Shown: positions 9,138 through 18,898, counted from the stretch's first letter. The stretch: 64,000 nucleotides of DNA from Acidicapsa acidisoli (GCF_025685625.1 NZ_JAGSYI010000004.1:620001-684000); one strand, 5' to 3'. Translations and numbers: made by a program. Notes: generated from the letters alone by a model not told the origin.

Positions 9138-10217
9138 TTAGTAACTCGGCGAATAACTCTTCGGATTCAACACCCGCTCGCGAATATCAAACGAGAAGAC
9201 ATGATCCAGCGCCTCCACGCCCTCCGGCAGCGCGCTCTGTTCCGCAATCTCAATCGCCGCGTCAAGCTCTTTGTTGAAGCCGTCCACAATCTCCTGCTTC
9301 CACTCCGCCGTAAACAGTCCCTTGCCAGTCAGATACTTCTCCATGTTGGCAATCGGATCCTTCGCCTTCCACCGCTCCACTTCTTCCGGATCGCGATACT
9401 TCGCCGGATCGATCTCCGAGTGCCCATACCAGCGATAGGTCTTGCACTCAATCAGCGTAGGACCCTGCCCGCGCCGCGCCCGCGCAATCGCTTCCTGCGC
9501 CACGCGATACACCGCAACCACATCGTTGCCGTCGACCGTGATCCCAGGGAATCCATACGCCTGCGCCTTCGTGCTGATATCCGGCACCTTCGTCTGGAAC
9601 TGCAAATTCACTGACTCCGCCCACAGATTGTTCTGGCAAACAAAGACGATCGGCAGATCATGCACGCCGGCAAAGTTCAGCGCCTCATGCCAGAAGCCCA
9701 ATGAAGTCGAACCATCGCCCGAATACGCCACAGCGATGTTGTCGTTCTTCTTCATCTTGTTCGCCAGCGCAACGCCCGTCGCAATATTCAACTGCGCGGC
9801 AATCGTCGAAGCAGGCGTAATCACATTCAGCGGAGCATACCCAAAGTGCGCCGGCGACGAACGTCCCTTGTCCGGCGAATTCCCGCGCGCATACAAGTGG
9901 CAGAGCATCTTGTCCAGCGGCGCGCCTTTGATGAATCCCGTAATGAAGTCACGATGCGAAGGCCCGATCGTATCCTCCACACGCAGATCGATCGCCGTAC
10001 CTACCGCGGCCGCTTCCTGACCCACCGCGGCATAGTAGTTGCCGGTGAACTTGCTCTGCTTGAACAGCACACGAGCCCGCTCTTCCAGCGTGCGGCACTT
10101 GAGCATCGTCGCATAGAGCTGGCGCAGCTTTTCATTGCTGATGAGCCCCGTGCTTCCAGAAGCTCCGTTCGCGGATGCAGCCGCCTTTTCAACCGGCTCT
10201 TTCACCTTGGTAGCCAT
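9138..10217 (-). CDS. pdhA: Pyruvate/2-oxoacid dehydrogenase E1 component, alpha subunit
   Basis: The protein is 359 aa with an Ala/Lys-rich N-terminal tail, then the core from about residue 28 (KLRQLYATMLKCRTLEERA). The thiamine diphosphate motif GDGSTSLGFWHEALNFAGV with its distal NN (CQNN) is at about residues 165-195. The phosphorylation-loop region TYRWYGHSEIDPAKYR is typical of E1 alpha. It is the first gene of a two-gene operon with the beta chain. It catalyses the decarboxylation half reaction of a 2-oxoacid dehydrogenase complex in the cytoplasm. Confidence 0.9.
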   Translation of the reverse strand: MATKVKEPVEKAAASANGASGSTGLISNEKLRQLYATMLKCRTLEERARVLFKQSKFTGNYYAAVGQEAAAVGTAIDLRVEDTIGPSHRDFITGFIKGAPLDKMLCHLYARGNSPDKGRSSPAHFGYAPLNVITPASTIAAQLNIATGVALANKMKKNDNIAVAYSGDGSTSLGFWHEALNFAGVHDLPIVFVCQNNLWAESVNLQFQTKVPDISTKAQAYGFPGITVDGNDVVAVYRVAQEAIARARRGQGPTLIECKTYRWYGHSEIDPAKYRDPEEVERWKAKDPIANMEKYLTGKGLFTAEWKQEIVDGFNKELDAAIEIAEQSALPEGVEALDHVFSFDIRERVLNPKSYSPSY

Positions 10218-10752
10218 AATTCCCGTTACCTCTTATCCCTCTGATTGTAGAACCGCCGGAGCCCGGCCCTGTGTGCTTAACAAACCAATGGCACTCAGTC
10301 TTGCCGGTAATGCACAGCCCATTCGAACTCACACAAAAAGCCCAAATCCGCGCAAACTTCCACTCTCAATGTGCACGAACGAGGCCACAACCCGCAACTC
10401 GCATTCTGGTATCAGTTCCGCAGTGCGGTATTTTCACTCGGTCGCTCGCTGGCCGGTTTGGTCGCCTGTCACTTGGTTGATGGATCGCTTGCCCTGACTC
10501 AAAAAAAAAGAAAAATGCATGAAACTTTTTCGAACCCTGTATTTTTCCCTTTCCGGTCCGTCTGCAATGTAATTTTTACTTGAAGGTCCAGCCGGTTTCA
10601 TTTGAATGAACTTACATGGCTACAACAAGTTACAGTTTGGCGCGAAAATTGCCTTATCTTATAGCGAAGTACATATCATCTGGTTGAATCGGTTCCATTC
10701 TTCATCCGCTTAATTCGTCCACACCCGGTCAACCGCAAAGGAGTTTATCAAC
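10218..10752. other. Intergenic region between pdhA and vanZ-like gene
   Basis: This 535-base divergent gap is AT-richer than its surroundings, with an A9 run near 10501, T-rich tracts around 10525-10580, and a run of AT-rich hexamers near 10650-10680. It is a plausible promoter zone for both flanking genes. Open frames here are short and lack protein-like composition; I see no gene. Confidence 0.4.
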
Positions 10753-11325
10753 TTGTCTTCTACTTTCTTCGCACGCTACTCCTATCGGCGCGCTTCTTTC
10801 CGCAGGCCTGCGCTGTTCCGCGCATGGCTACCCGTCTTCTTCTTCGCCTGCATCTTCGCGATCGAATCCACAGCAGCATTCGGCGCGGATCGCACCTCCA
10901 TGCCACTGCACACCGTCTTCCACGGCATCTTCGGTTCAGCCGTCGATGGCGATTGGAGCGACATCCATCACATCATTCGCAAGACCGGCCATTTCACAGG
11001 ATACGGCACGTTCTCTCTGGTCTGTTTCCGCGCATTCTGGCTCACCCTGCGCAACCGGGCCAGCCAGCTTCCAATGCGCATCGGGAGACGTCTCGCATGC
11101 CATGGCCTTGCAATCGCCACAACATTCTGCGCCGCCAGCGCCGACGAACTTCACCAGAGTTTCCTGCCCAACCGCACCGGCGTCTTCTCCGATGTGCTGC
11201 TGGATACAACCGGCGCTCTGCTCATGCAAATCGCGCTCTTCCTGGTCCTCAAAGCAATCACCAACTGGCCAAAGCACCCAGGAACCGCACTGCAACACAG
11301 AAAGAACGCGTCGCTCGCTATTTAG
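10753..11325 (+). CDS. VanZ-family membrane protein, 190 aa
   Basis: The start is TTG at 10753 with a good AAAGGAG Shine-Dalgarno about 10 bases upstream. There are three or four hydrophobic segments (about residues 22-45, 78-100, 115-135 and 155-178). VanZ-family hallmarks are present: RKTGHFTGYGTF (about residues 76-87), ADELHQSFLPNRTG and DVLLDTTGALL. VanZ gives low-level teicoplanin resistance in enterococci, but most homologues have no known role beyond the envelope. Its end overlaps the convergent argJ by four bases. Confidence 0.85.
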   Translation: MSSTFFARYSYRRASFRRPALFRAWLPVFFFACIFAIESTAAFGADRTSMPLHTVFHGIFGSAVDGDWSDIHHIIRKTGHFTGYGTFSLVCFRAFWLTLRNRASQLPMRIGRRLACHGLAIATTFCAASADELHQSFLPNRTGVFSDVLLDTTGALLMQIALFLVLKAITNWPKHPGTALQHRKNASLAI

Positions 11326-12554
11326 GTAGAGTAATCCGCATTGATACGGACATACTCCGCCGTGAGGTCCGTCGTCCAGAAGATGCAACTACCCTCGCCT
11401 TGATGGAGATCTATGCTGATCGAAAACTCAGGCTGCCGCAAATAGGCATGCGCGGCAGCCACATCCATCTCCAGCGCACGCCCGCCATCCCGGCAAATCC
11501 GCAGCTCGCCAAACCAGATATCGATCCGCTCCGGCTCAATCTGCGCGCCTGAATTCCCAATCGCCGCCATCAGCCTTCCCCAATTCGGGTCCGACCCAGC
11601 CCACGCCGTCTTCACCAGCGGAGAATGCGCAATCGCCTTCGCCACCACGACCGCTTCCGCATCCGACGCCGCGCCATTCACCCGCAGCTCCACCACATGC
11701 CGAACACCTTCGCCATCCGCCACAATCTGCTTCGCCAGCGACTTCGCCACTTGCTTGAGTGCCTCTGCAAATGGGGTATATCCCGCGGGTATCTTCACCC
11801 CGCTCGCCCCCGAAGCCAGCAGCAGCACCGTATCGTTCGTCGAAGTGTCCCCATCCACCGAAATCCGGTTGAAGCTCACCTCAACCGCCGCATTGAGCAT
11901 CCCCTGCAACACGGCAGGCTCAACCTCCGCGTCCGTCAGAATATAAACCAACATCGTTGCATGCGGAGCCGCAGGGGCCTGCCCCGGAACCAGACGAGGA
12001 TGGATCATCCCCGAGCCCTTCCCCACAGCCGCGATCCGCACTTCCCTATCGCCGATCTCCAATCGCAGAAAGGCCGTTTTCTCCACCAGGTCCGTCGTCA
12101 AAATCGCCTGTGCCACCTGCTGAAAGTGATCAGACTCAGCGCCCAGTTCAGCCTTCACCACCGGCAGCGCCTTCACCAGCTTCTCCACCGGCAGCGGAAC
12201 CCCGATTACCCCAGTCGACGAAGGAAATACCTCCTCCGGCAGGCAACCAAATTCCATCGCCGCAGCCGAACACGTCGCATAGGCCGCATCCAAACCCGCC
12301 TGCCCAGCCGCACAGTTGGCATTGCCGGCGTTTATCGCAACCACCCGCACCCGGCCTCCTGTAGCCCGCAGATGCTCTTTATCGACGTGTAACGGCGCAG
12401 CCGTTATCCGATTCGCTGTAAACAGCGCCGCCGCGCTCGCAGCCTCATCCGCCACAATCAGCGCAAAATCCGGCCACCCGCTTGGCTTCAGCCCCGCCCG
12501 CGTAGCCGCAAACCGAAACCCCGCAGGAATCAAGAATCCAGAAACATCACTCAT
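11322..12554 (-). CDS. argJ: Bifunctional glutamate N-acetyltransferase / N-acetylglutamate synthase ArgJ
   Basis: ArgJ recycles the acetyl group between N-acetylornithine and glutamate in arginine synthesis. The 410-residue protein has AINAGNANCAAGQAGL near residues 73-88, SSTGVIGVPLP near 112-122, and the self-cleavage region GKGSGMIHP...HATML with the presumed nucleophile T200. In typical ArgJ the GMI motif is followed almost at once by NMATM; here about ten extra residues (RLVPGQAPAA) lie in between. C-terminal GRLMAAIGNSGAQ is standard. argG is in the same window at 26.1 kb but not linked. It is preceded by a hairpin repeat at 12585. Confidence 0.92.
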   Translation of the reverse strand: MSDVSGFLIPAGFRFAATRAGLKPSGWPDFALIVADEAASAAALFTANRITAAPLHVDKEHLRATGGRVRVVAINAGNANCAAGQAGLDAAYATCSAAAMEFGCLPEEVFPSSTGVIGVPLPVEKLVKALPVVKAELGAESDHFQQVAQAILTTDLVEKTAFLRLEIGDREVRIAAVGKGSGMIHPRLVPGQAPAAPHATMLVYILTDAEVEPAVLQGMLNAAVEVSFNRISVDGDTSTNDTVLLLASGASGVKIPAGYTPFAEALKQVAKSLAKQIVADGEGVRHVVELRVNGAASDAEAVVVAKAIAHSPLVKTAWAGSDPNWGRLMAAIGNSGAQIEPERIDIWFGELRICRDGGRALEMDVAAAHAYLRQPEFSISIDLHQGEGSCIFWTTDLTAEYVRINADYST

Positions 12555-12584
12555 CTGTTACATCCTCTGACAATAACTGGGTGC

Positions 12585-12610
12585 CCCATGTCTCGATCCT
12601 GAGACATGGG
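12585..12610. repeat. GGGTGCCCCA-type hairpin repeat, copy 1
   Basis: A perfect 10-bp stem (CCCATGTCTC and its complement) with a 6-base loop, preceded by GGGTGC. A second copy at 23394-23419 has the same loop frame and a compensated change in the stem (T to G on one arm, A to C on the other). It lies between the start codons of two divergent genes, so it is not positioned as a terminator. Confidence 0.75.
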
Positions 12611-12645
12611 ATTCACCTCAACCAGCGTTTACTCTAACAAATGAG

Positions 12646-13488
12646 ATGACCTCCGAACCCGCGCAGCACCCTTTCCTGAAAATGGCCAATGTCAACGTGG
12701 CCCTCGGCGACCGCAACGTCCTCCACGACATCAACCTCACCATCCAGACCGGCGAACACGTCGCCATCCTGGGCGCCAACGGCTGTGGAAAAAGCACCCT
12801 AATCCGCACCATGACCTGCGAACTCTACCCCGCTATCCCAGGGCTCGACCAGCCTCGGCCGGAAGTCAGTCTCTTCGGACACAGCCGCTGGGATCTCACC
12901 GAGCTACGCAAGCACTTCGGAGTCGTCTCCGACTCCCATCCCGGCCTCTACTCCACCTCGCGCGCACCCGACACCGCCGGCAGCTCCACCGGACGCACCA
13001 CCGGTCTCAACGCCGTCATTGCAGGCTTCTTCTCTGCCTCAACCCTCTGGCCCAACCTCATCGTCACCGACGAAATGCGCCAGCGCGCCACCGAAGCCCT
13101 CGAACGCATCCACGCCTCGCATCTCATCAACCATCTAGTCGGAGAAATGTCCGCCGGAGAAAAGCGCCGCATCCTCATCGCCCGCGCCCTGGCCCATCGC
13201 CCGCAACAACTGCTCCTCGACGAGCCCTCCAACGCCCTCGACCTTGCAGCCCAGCGCGACCTCCGCGAAAGCCTGCGCGGCCTCATCGCCGACGGCGTCG
13301 GCCTGATTCTCGTCACCCACCACCTCAACGACATCCCGCCCGAGATCGAGCGCGTCATCCTTATGCAAAAAGGCCGTATCGTCGCTGACGGCCCCAGAGA
13401 GCAGCTATTGACCGCACCCGTCCTGTCAGACCTATTAGGCACAGAAGTAAGAATCGGCGAGCAGGACGGCTGGCTCCATAGCTGGTGA
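12646..13488 (+). CDS. ABC transporter ATP-binding protein, 280 aa
   Basis: A single nucleotide-binding domain with Walker A GANGCGKST at 43-51, a signature GEMSAGEKRR near 166 (a variant of LSGGQ), Walker B LLLDEPSNALD near 188, and the switch His in LVTHHLNDIPPE. Such stand-alone ATPases (ModF/YlmA-like) have no clear permease partner, and none is encoded next to it. The insert at residues 70-110 is longer than usual and Ser/Thr-rich. The substrate is unknown. A hairpin follows the stop codon. Confidence 0.88.
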   Translation: MTSEPAQHPFLKMANVNVALGDRNVLHDINLTIQTGEHVAILGANGCGKSTLIRTMTCELYPAIPGLDQPRPEVSLFGHSRWDLTELRKHFGVVSDSHPGLYSTSRAPDTAGSSTGRTTGLNAVIAGFFSASTLWPNLIVTDEMRQRATEALERIHASHLINHLVGEMSAGEKRRILIARALAHRPQQLLLDEPSNALDLAAQRDLRESLRGLIADGVGLILVTHHLNDIPPEIERVILMQKGRIVADGPREQLLTAPVLSDLLGTEVRIGEQDGWLHSW

Positions 13489-13497
13489 GATCACAGC

Positions 13498-13519
13498 CGG
13501 GCTCGGAAATTCGAGCCCG
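13498..13519. terminator. Terminator-like hairpin between convergent genes
   Basis: An 8-bp stem (CGGGCTCG and CGAGCCCG) with a 6-base loop, placed between the stop codons of the ABC gene (plus) and the GT39-like gene (minus). T-runs are weak on both sides. Confidence 0.6.
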
Positions 13520-13522
13520 CTT

Positions 13523-15106
13523 CTAATACCAATACTTGAACTCCGCCCACTCCGACGCATAACTCTTCCTGCGATGCTTCAGAAGGAAGTAGTGATGGTG
13601 CTCATGATTCATAATCCACGGCGCATCGAACGCTCCTAAATCGATAACTTCCTCGTAACTCTTCAGATAGTCATTCCGGTCATTCCCCAGAGTCAGCATC
13701 GACTCGCCTGAATACCCATGCCAGCCCCAGTAGAAATAATTCTGGTGCCCGCTGATCGCCTCCGGCAGCCCATACTTCGGCCCCAGTACATTCACCGCGC
13801 TCGCCTCACCATAATTCCCGCAGAAGATACCCGTCTTCGCCCGCTCCTCCGGAGACAGCGCGTTATAGCGTGCAACAAACCCCTGAGCCATCTCCTCCCA
13901 ACCAAAGCGATCCGAAAGATACTGCGGCAGCGGACTCGAAAACTTCTCCGTCCGCGTCTTATTCGCCCCAAAGTGCGCAGCCCATCCGCTGTAAGCCTCG
14001 GGCGGCAAAACAGTAAGCCCAATCGGAACCGTAGCCACCACCAGAAAGATAGCCAGCACCGCGGAATATGCGTAAGCAGGCCACCCCCATCGAGTGACCT
14101 GCACAAACCAAACAGCCCCAGCCGCAAACAGCACCGGATAAATCGGCGCAAGATAATAATCCTTGGCGTGCATCGCCATCATCATCGCCAGAAAGACAAG
14201 ATAAGTCACAGCAACAAACCGCCACGCCCTCGCAGTCCGCGCAATGCCCAGCCACACCAGACCGCCAATCCACAGCGGAGCCGAAAAGATCAGCAGCATA
14301 TCGACCTGCTGCTTTAGAAACGCCAGCGGCGGCAGCTTCGTATTCTTATCTGAATGCGCAATATTATTCAGCAGCTCATAAGTCGGCCATCCATGCTGCC
14401 ACTGCCACCAGAAGTTAGGCAGCACCACAAGAAAGATCACCGCGATCCCAGCCGCCACCCATCCCGACCAGAGCAGCCTCCGCTGCGGAGTCGCCAGCAA
14501 CCCCAGCAGCAACGCCACCAGAAAGAAAACCGTCGAATCCTTGTTCTCAATCCCCAGCCCGGCCAGCAATCCAAACATTAGCCACCACCGCGGCGACAGA
14601 CTCCCCTCCGCAATCCGCAGCAGCACCAGCAATGAGCCCATCCAGAAGCAAGGCTCCCACGAATTCATCGAAAGGTAATTATCCGCCACCAGAAAGACCG
14701 GCGCAGCCAGCGCGGCCATCATAGCCAGCACCTGAGCCCGTCGCCGTCTGCCAAGCTGCCACGCCAGCAATCCCGTCAGCCCTACCTTCACCGCTCCAGC
14801 CGCAAAGCTCAACACGCGAATCCCAGTCGGCGTCAGCCCAAAGAGCGTTTCCGAAATCCGCGCCTGCACCGCCACAAGCGGCGGTTGATCTACATATCCC
14901 CAATCCAGATGATGCGCGCAGACCAGAAAATACAGCTCGTCGCGAAAAAATCCGTATCCGAGCCGTGATCCATACAGCGAGCAGACGACATGCAAAGCCA
15001 GCGTAAACACAGCAAAGCCGCCAGCCAGAAACAAGGCAGACCGAAGCGGTCCACGTACGGCAGAGTGAGATATGGATTGCAGAAGAACAGTAGTCACGTG
15101 CACCAA
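13523..15106 (-). CDS. Glycosyltransferase family 39-like membrane protein, 527 aa
   Basis: This is a multi-spanning inner-membrane protein with about ten hydrophobic segments. The first periplasmic loop carries RDELYFL...HLDWGYVDQPPL (about residues 54-77). This matches the acidic motif of ArnT/PMT-type GT-C transferases, which use polyprenyl-phosphate-linked sugars. A second loop (ADNYLSMNSWEP) fits the same fold. The C-terminal soluble part is about 120 residues. It probably glycosylates a lipid or protein in the periplasm; donor and acceptor are unknown. It is monocistronic. Confidence 0.85.
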   Translation of the reverse strand: MVHVTTVLLQSISHSAVRGPLRSALFLAGGFAVFTLALHVVCSLYGSRLGYGFFRDELYFLVCAHHLDWGYVDQPPLVAVQARISETLFGLTPTGIRVLSFAAGAVKVGLTGLLAWQLGRRRRAQVLAMMAALAAPVFLVADNYLSMNSWEPCFWMGSLLVLLRIAEGSLSPRWWLMFGLLAGLGIENKDSTVFFLVALLLGLLATPQRRLLWSGWVAAGIAVIFLVVLPNFWWQWQHGWPTYELLNNIAHSDKNTKLPPLAFLKQQVDMLLIFSAPLWIGGLVWLGIARTARAWRFVAVTYLVFLAMMMAMHAKDYYLAPIYPVLFAAGAVWFVQVTRWGWPAYAYSAVLAIFLVVATVPIGLTVLPPEAYSGWAAHFGANKTRTEKFSSPLPQYLSDRFGWEEMAQGFVARYNALSPEERAKTGIFCGNYGEASAVNVLGPKYGLPEAISGHQNYFYWGWHGYSGESMLTLGNDRNDYLKSYEEVIDLGAFDAPWIMNHEHHHYFLLKHRRKSYASEWAEFKYWY

Positions 15107-15192
15107 CTCCAGCGGCCTTCGGAATTACGGCTCACTACGGAAGTGCTTCTTCCACAGTTCCGCAAAATCGTCCGGTCGGAATCCGACCCAGT

Positions 15193-17127
15193 CTACTGTT
15201 TAAGAACAGTCAATGGAGAAGAATTCGCATATCCTGCATGAAAATGCCCCCAGATAGCCTCCGCCGTCTTGCGCGGCACCACCGCCGCCAGCGAATCCAC
15301 CGTCGCCTCCCGCACCTCGCGCAGGCTCCCAAAGTGCGTCAGCAGCCGCTGTCGCGTTCCCTGCCCCACCCCCGGAATCTCCAGCAGCTCCGAATCCCGG
15401 TCCCGCATCTCGCGCCGCTTGCGGTGATACCCAATCGCAAACCGGTGGCTTTCATCGCGAATCGTCTGCACCAAATGCAGCACCGGCGACCGCCGATCCA
15501 GCACCACCGGCTCATCCTCATTGCCGTACACGTAGATCACTTCCTCGCGCTTGGCAATCGAAGCCAGCGGCTGGCTCGTAAATCCCAACTCCTCCAGCGC
15601 ATCCGCCGCCGAATGAAGTTGCCCCAATCCACCGTCAATCAAGATCAGCGAAGGCATCGTCTGCCCCTCGTCCTTCACCCTCTTATACCGCCGCCCGACA
15701 ATCTCGCGCATCGACGCGAAATCATCCACGCCCGACACCGTCTTCACCTGAAACTTCCGGTAAGCCGACTTCTTCATCGCGCCGTCTTCCCACACCACCA
15801 TCGAAGCCACCGTCTCCGCGCCCTGAATATGCGAGATATCGAAGCATTCAATCCGCTTCGGCAGCTCCGGCAGCATCAGCACATCCGCCAGCGACTCCTG
15901 AATCGCCTTCCGCGAAGGCTCCAGCACGCGGAAGCGCTGCGTGTACGACTGCTTCGCATTCTGTCCCGCCAGGTCAATCAGCGAACGCTTATCGCCCCGC
16001 TGCGGAGCAGCCAGCTCCACCCGATGCCCGCTCCGTTCCGCCAGCAGCGTCGCCAGCGATTCGCGATCCTCAAAATCCACCGGCACCAGAATCGTCCTGG
16101 GAACATACTGCTGATCGATATAAAGCTGCTTCAAAAGCGCCGAGAAGAACTGCCCGGCATCAAAAGCCGGCGCGTCTGGCGCACTCTCATCCTGCGAAGC
16201 CGCCATCATCGCCGCCTCAAGCTCTTCCTCCGTATCGACCTCCGCCACGGGCTCCGTCAAAAACTCCGGCAACTCCTCCCAGAAAAACTCCCGCCGGTCC
16301 ACAATCTTCCCCGAGCGAATATGAAACAGATTCGCCGCAATGCACCCGCCCTCGTAGTGATACCCAAAGACATCCGCATCATCCGATTCCGCCGTTGCAA
16401 TCCTTTGCTTCTCCTCCAACTGATGCACCGTCGAAATCAGATCCCGGTATCGCGCCGCCAGCTCAAACTGTTCCGCCTCAGCGGCCTCAGCCATCCGCCC
16501 ATGCAGCGACCGCTCCAGCTCCGCATGTTTGCCCTCCAAAAAGAGCTGAGCATCCTTCACCGCGCCCGCATACATCTCCGGCGTGGTCAGCTCCTTGACG
16601 CAAGGCCCCAGGCAGCGGTGAATGTAGTACTGCAAACAAGCCCGCGGATGATATCGCGAAAGATCCACCTTGCAGCTCGGAATCAAAAAGCTGCGATGGA
16701 TAAGCTCCGCCACCCGGTACGCCAGATTCCCCGGAAAATACGGCCCATAATACGCCGAACCATCCTTGCGCAGCCGCCGCGTCACAAAAACCTTGGGAAA
16801 CCGGTCCCCCAGCGTCAGCTTCACATACGGATACGTCTTGTCATCTCGCAGCAAAATGTTGAACCGCGGCTTCCGCTGCTTGATCAGGTTATTCTCAAGC
16901 GCCAGCGCCTCCATCTCGTTCGCCACGAGAATGTAGTCCAGATCGACCGCCTCGCGCATCAGCGTCCCGGTCTTGGCGTTGGCCTGGCTCGCCGCCAGCA
17001 GGTAGCTCCGCACCCGCGAACGGAGGTTACGCGCCTTGCCCACATAGATCACCTGGCCCTCGGCGTTCTTGTACAGATACACCCCGGGCTGCGTAGGCAA
17101 AGTCCGAATTTTTTCGTAGAAGTCCAT
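15193..17127 (-). CDS. uvrC: Excinuclease ABC subunit C
   Basis: UvrC makes the dual incision in nucleotide excision repair. From the ATG at 17127 (MDFYEKIRTLPTQPGVYLYK, 644 aa) it shows the GIY-YIG domain (QPGVYLYKN...IYVGKARNLRSRV), a Cys-containing stretch (LIPSCKVDLSRYHPRACLQYYIHRCLGPC), a UvrB-interacting region (AEAEQFELAARYRDLI), the RNase H-like C-terminal nuclease (IECFDISHIQGAETVASMVV and ILIDGGLGQL), and a terminal HhH (LLEIPGVGQGTRQRLLTHFGS). A GTG at 17187 would add 20 residues that do not belong to the family. Confidence 0.95.
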   Translation of the reverse strand: MDFYEKIRTLPTQPGVYLYKNAEGQVIYVGKARNLRSRVRSYLLAASQANAKTGTLMREAVDLDYILVANEMEALALENNLIKQRKPRFNILLRDDKTYPYVKLTLGDRFPKVFVTRRLRKDGSAYYGPYFPGNLAYRVAELIHRSFLIPSCKVDLSRYHPRACLQYYIHRCLGPCVKELTTPEMYAGAVKDAQLFLEGKHAELERSLHGRMAEAAEAEQFELAARYRDLISTVHQLEEKQRIATAESDDADVFGYHYEGGCIAANLFHIRSGKIVDRREFFWEELPEFLTEPVAEVDTEEELEAAMMAASQDESAPDAPAFDAGQFFSALLKQLYIDQQYVPRTILVPVDFEDRESLATLLAERSGHRVELAAPQRGDKRSLIDLAGQNAKQSYTQRFRVLEPSRKAIQESLADVLMLPELPKRIECFDISHIQGAETVASMVVWEDGAMKKSAYRKFQVKTVSGVDDFASMREIVGRRYKRVKDEGQTMPSLILIDGGLGQLHSAADALEELGFTSQPLASIAKREEVIYVYGNEDEPVVLDRRSPVLHLVQTIRDESHRFAIGYHRKRREMRDRDSELLEIPGVGQGTRQRLLTHFGSLREVREATVDSLAAVVPRKTAEAIWGHFHAGYANSSPLTVLKQ

Positions 17128-17245
17128 GGAGAAGAGGGTCGTCGCCGAGGTCCGTGACTGGATAGCCCCGACTTCTAGTGTAGCCACTCACAGGCCGCCA
17201 ATGCCCCGCTTCTCGCTCAAGGTCGTTCGATTGTCCGAGGCCGTC

Positions 17246-18184
17246 CTATGGCTCAAGTGTCACATCTGCGGCTACCGTCGCGGTAAGCGCCATACCCGGC
17301 TTGATCACAGCTTCCGGCTCCCACTTGTCCGCTCCCTCCATGGTTTCGCCCCCGCGCAGGAGAATTGACTTTCCGTGCGCGCTGAGCGAGCGGACCTCGA
17401 AAGTGAGAATGCCCGGCGTATAGTACTCGACCGACGGCGAAGCGACCGTCAAGACAGCATCGACTGGAGTCCCTTTGGGAACGACGACCGAATCGCCCAC
17501 TTTCACATCCTGATCCAGCACCAGGGGGATTCTGTCTCCCGTTTTAGCGGCATCTGAGCTGGTCTTGGCAACAGTCACCAATTGCAGCGTATTTCCGGCT
17601 CTAAGCTTTCCATCGGTAATCAAAGGTGGCTGCTCAATGGGAGTTGTCCAACGACTACCTATAATGTAATATGCCTGGCTGACCTCGCTGCGCTCGGAGT
17701 TAGGTCCAACCCCGATCGCTTGGAGATGGGTGGTTGCATTGATCCGGATTGGTCCTTTGTAGAGCACCGAAGCGGTAGTTGGTGTCCAGCCGTCGGTCGA
17801 GTAATAGACAGTGGAAAAGTTGTCAGTCGTTCGCCACTTGATCCGCACCCTCGTCCCGGAATCAACTTGACCGGACTTTACGGAAAAGGCTGGCTGGCCC
17901 ATCCTCAGAAATTGCGCAGAAGCCTTGGTCGGCGCATTTAGAAACTTCCTCGGCAATTGCGAAGCGGACTGCTGCGCCGCGAGCATCTGTTGTTGTTGCG
18001 CCATCTCTGACTGTTGCTGCTGCATAACTTGCATGCTCTGTAGCCCCGAATTCAGCATGTCCTGTTGCATCTGTTGCGCGGCCTGAAGCTGACCGGCTTG
18101 TTGCATCGCAATAGTCCCTGGATCCTGACCGAAGGCACAAGCACTGGTAATAACCAGAAAAAGAGGAGCAACTCTCATCATCAT
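17246..18184 (-). CDS. Secreted protein with Gln-rich helix, chitobiase-like domain and VirB10/TrbI-like tail, 312 aa
   Basis: A signal peptide (about residues 1-19) is followed by a Gln/Met-rich helical stretch (about residues 25-75). Residues 110-170 resemble the chitobiase C-terminal fold (TVYYSTDGWTPTTASVLYKG then HLQAIGVGPNSERS). The C-terminal 110 residues carry the pattern GDRIPLVLDQDVKVGDSVVV-PKGTPVDAVLT, found in VirB10/TrbI-like beta domains. It shares that last feature with the protein at 20725-21621. Periplasmic location is likely; function unknown. Confidence 0.75.
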   Translation of the reverse strand: MMMRVAPLFLVITSACAFGQDPGTIAMQQAGQLQAAQQMQQDMLNSGLQSMQVMQQQQSEMAQQQQMLAAQQSASQLPRKFLNAPTKASAQFLRMGQPAFSVKSGQVDSGTRVRIKWRTTDNFSTVYYSTDGWTPTTASVLYKGPIRINATTHLQAIGVGPNSERSEVSQAYYIIGSRWTTPIEQPPLITDGKLRAGNTLQLVTVAKTSSDAAKTGDRIPLVLDQDVKVGDSVVVPKGTPVDAVLTVASPSVEYYTPGILTFEVRSLSAHGKSILLRGGETMEGADKWEPEAVIKPGMALTATVAADVTLEP

Positions 18185-18511
18185 TCCCCCGAATGTCGAC
18201 TGAGAAAAACTATCCTCTCAGACGCGAAAATTATTGAATTAGTTTCCGGTTCCACATACCAGCATCTTCCGTCTCATGAATTCTTTGACACCGTTTCTCG
18301 CCTCTTTGATCGATCTTCTTAGACAGCTCAACAGCCCTCAGACGCCTGATTCTCGTCCGGTAATCAATCCGACAGCTAACTTGCCGTTTCATTGCCAAAA
18401 GACATTCAATGCACAGTGATTTGCAACCTCAATCGCCGCAGACTGCATTGACTGACGACACTGCGCTCCGCCGTGAGTCGCGATCAGTCAATCTTCGCGA
18501 ACAGGCGTGTG
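18185..18511. other. Intergenic region upstream of the MmcQ/YjbR-like gene
   Basis: I find no supported gene. An in-frame GTG extension of the downstream gene reaches 18473. Promoters for the divergent flanking genes must lie here. Confidence 0.35.
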
Positions 18512-18898
18512 ATGGCTTCGCAATCAACAATTCAGGATCGGATGGTAAAGCTGACCGAGATCTGCCTCGCCCTCCCCGGCACAACCCGCGAAGACAAACC
18601 TAGCCGCTCCACCTTCCTCGTCGCGAAAAAGATCTTCGCCTACTTCTTAAACGAACACGACCCCGCCAGACCAGGTGAAGCCCCAATTGTCAGCGTCTGC
18701 TGCAAGCCCCTCGTAGGCGACAACGCACGGCTAGCCGAAACCAGTCCCCGCAACTTCTACCTCCCGCGCTACATCGGCGCCAGAGGCTGGGTCGGCTACC
18801 GGCTCGATCTCCCCAACGTCGACTGGAGCGAAGTGAAAGACCTCGTCCGCACCAGCTACACGCAAACCGCCCCGGCAAAATTGCTTAAGCTGCTGTAA
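18512..18898 (+). CDS. MmcQ/YjbR-family protein, 128 aa
   Basis: The family pattern is visible: LPGTTREDKPSRSTFLVAKKIFAYF, VSVCCKPLVGDNARL, FYLPRYIGARGWVGYRLD, and a final NVDWSEVKDLVRTSY. These small proteins (DUF419) have a CyaY-like fold with possible DNA-binding properties; no biochemical role is settled. The start is uncertain among GTG 18473, ATG 18512 and ATG 18542. 18512 is preferred because it gives the usual family length. Confidence 0.8.
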   Translation: MASQSTIQDRMVKLTEICLALPGTTREDKPSRSTFLVAKKIFAYFLNEHDPARPGEAPIVSVCCKPLVGDNARLAETSPRNFYLPRYIGARGWVGYRLDLPNVDWSEVKDLVRTSYTQTAPAKLLKLL

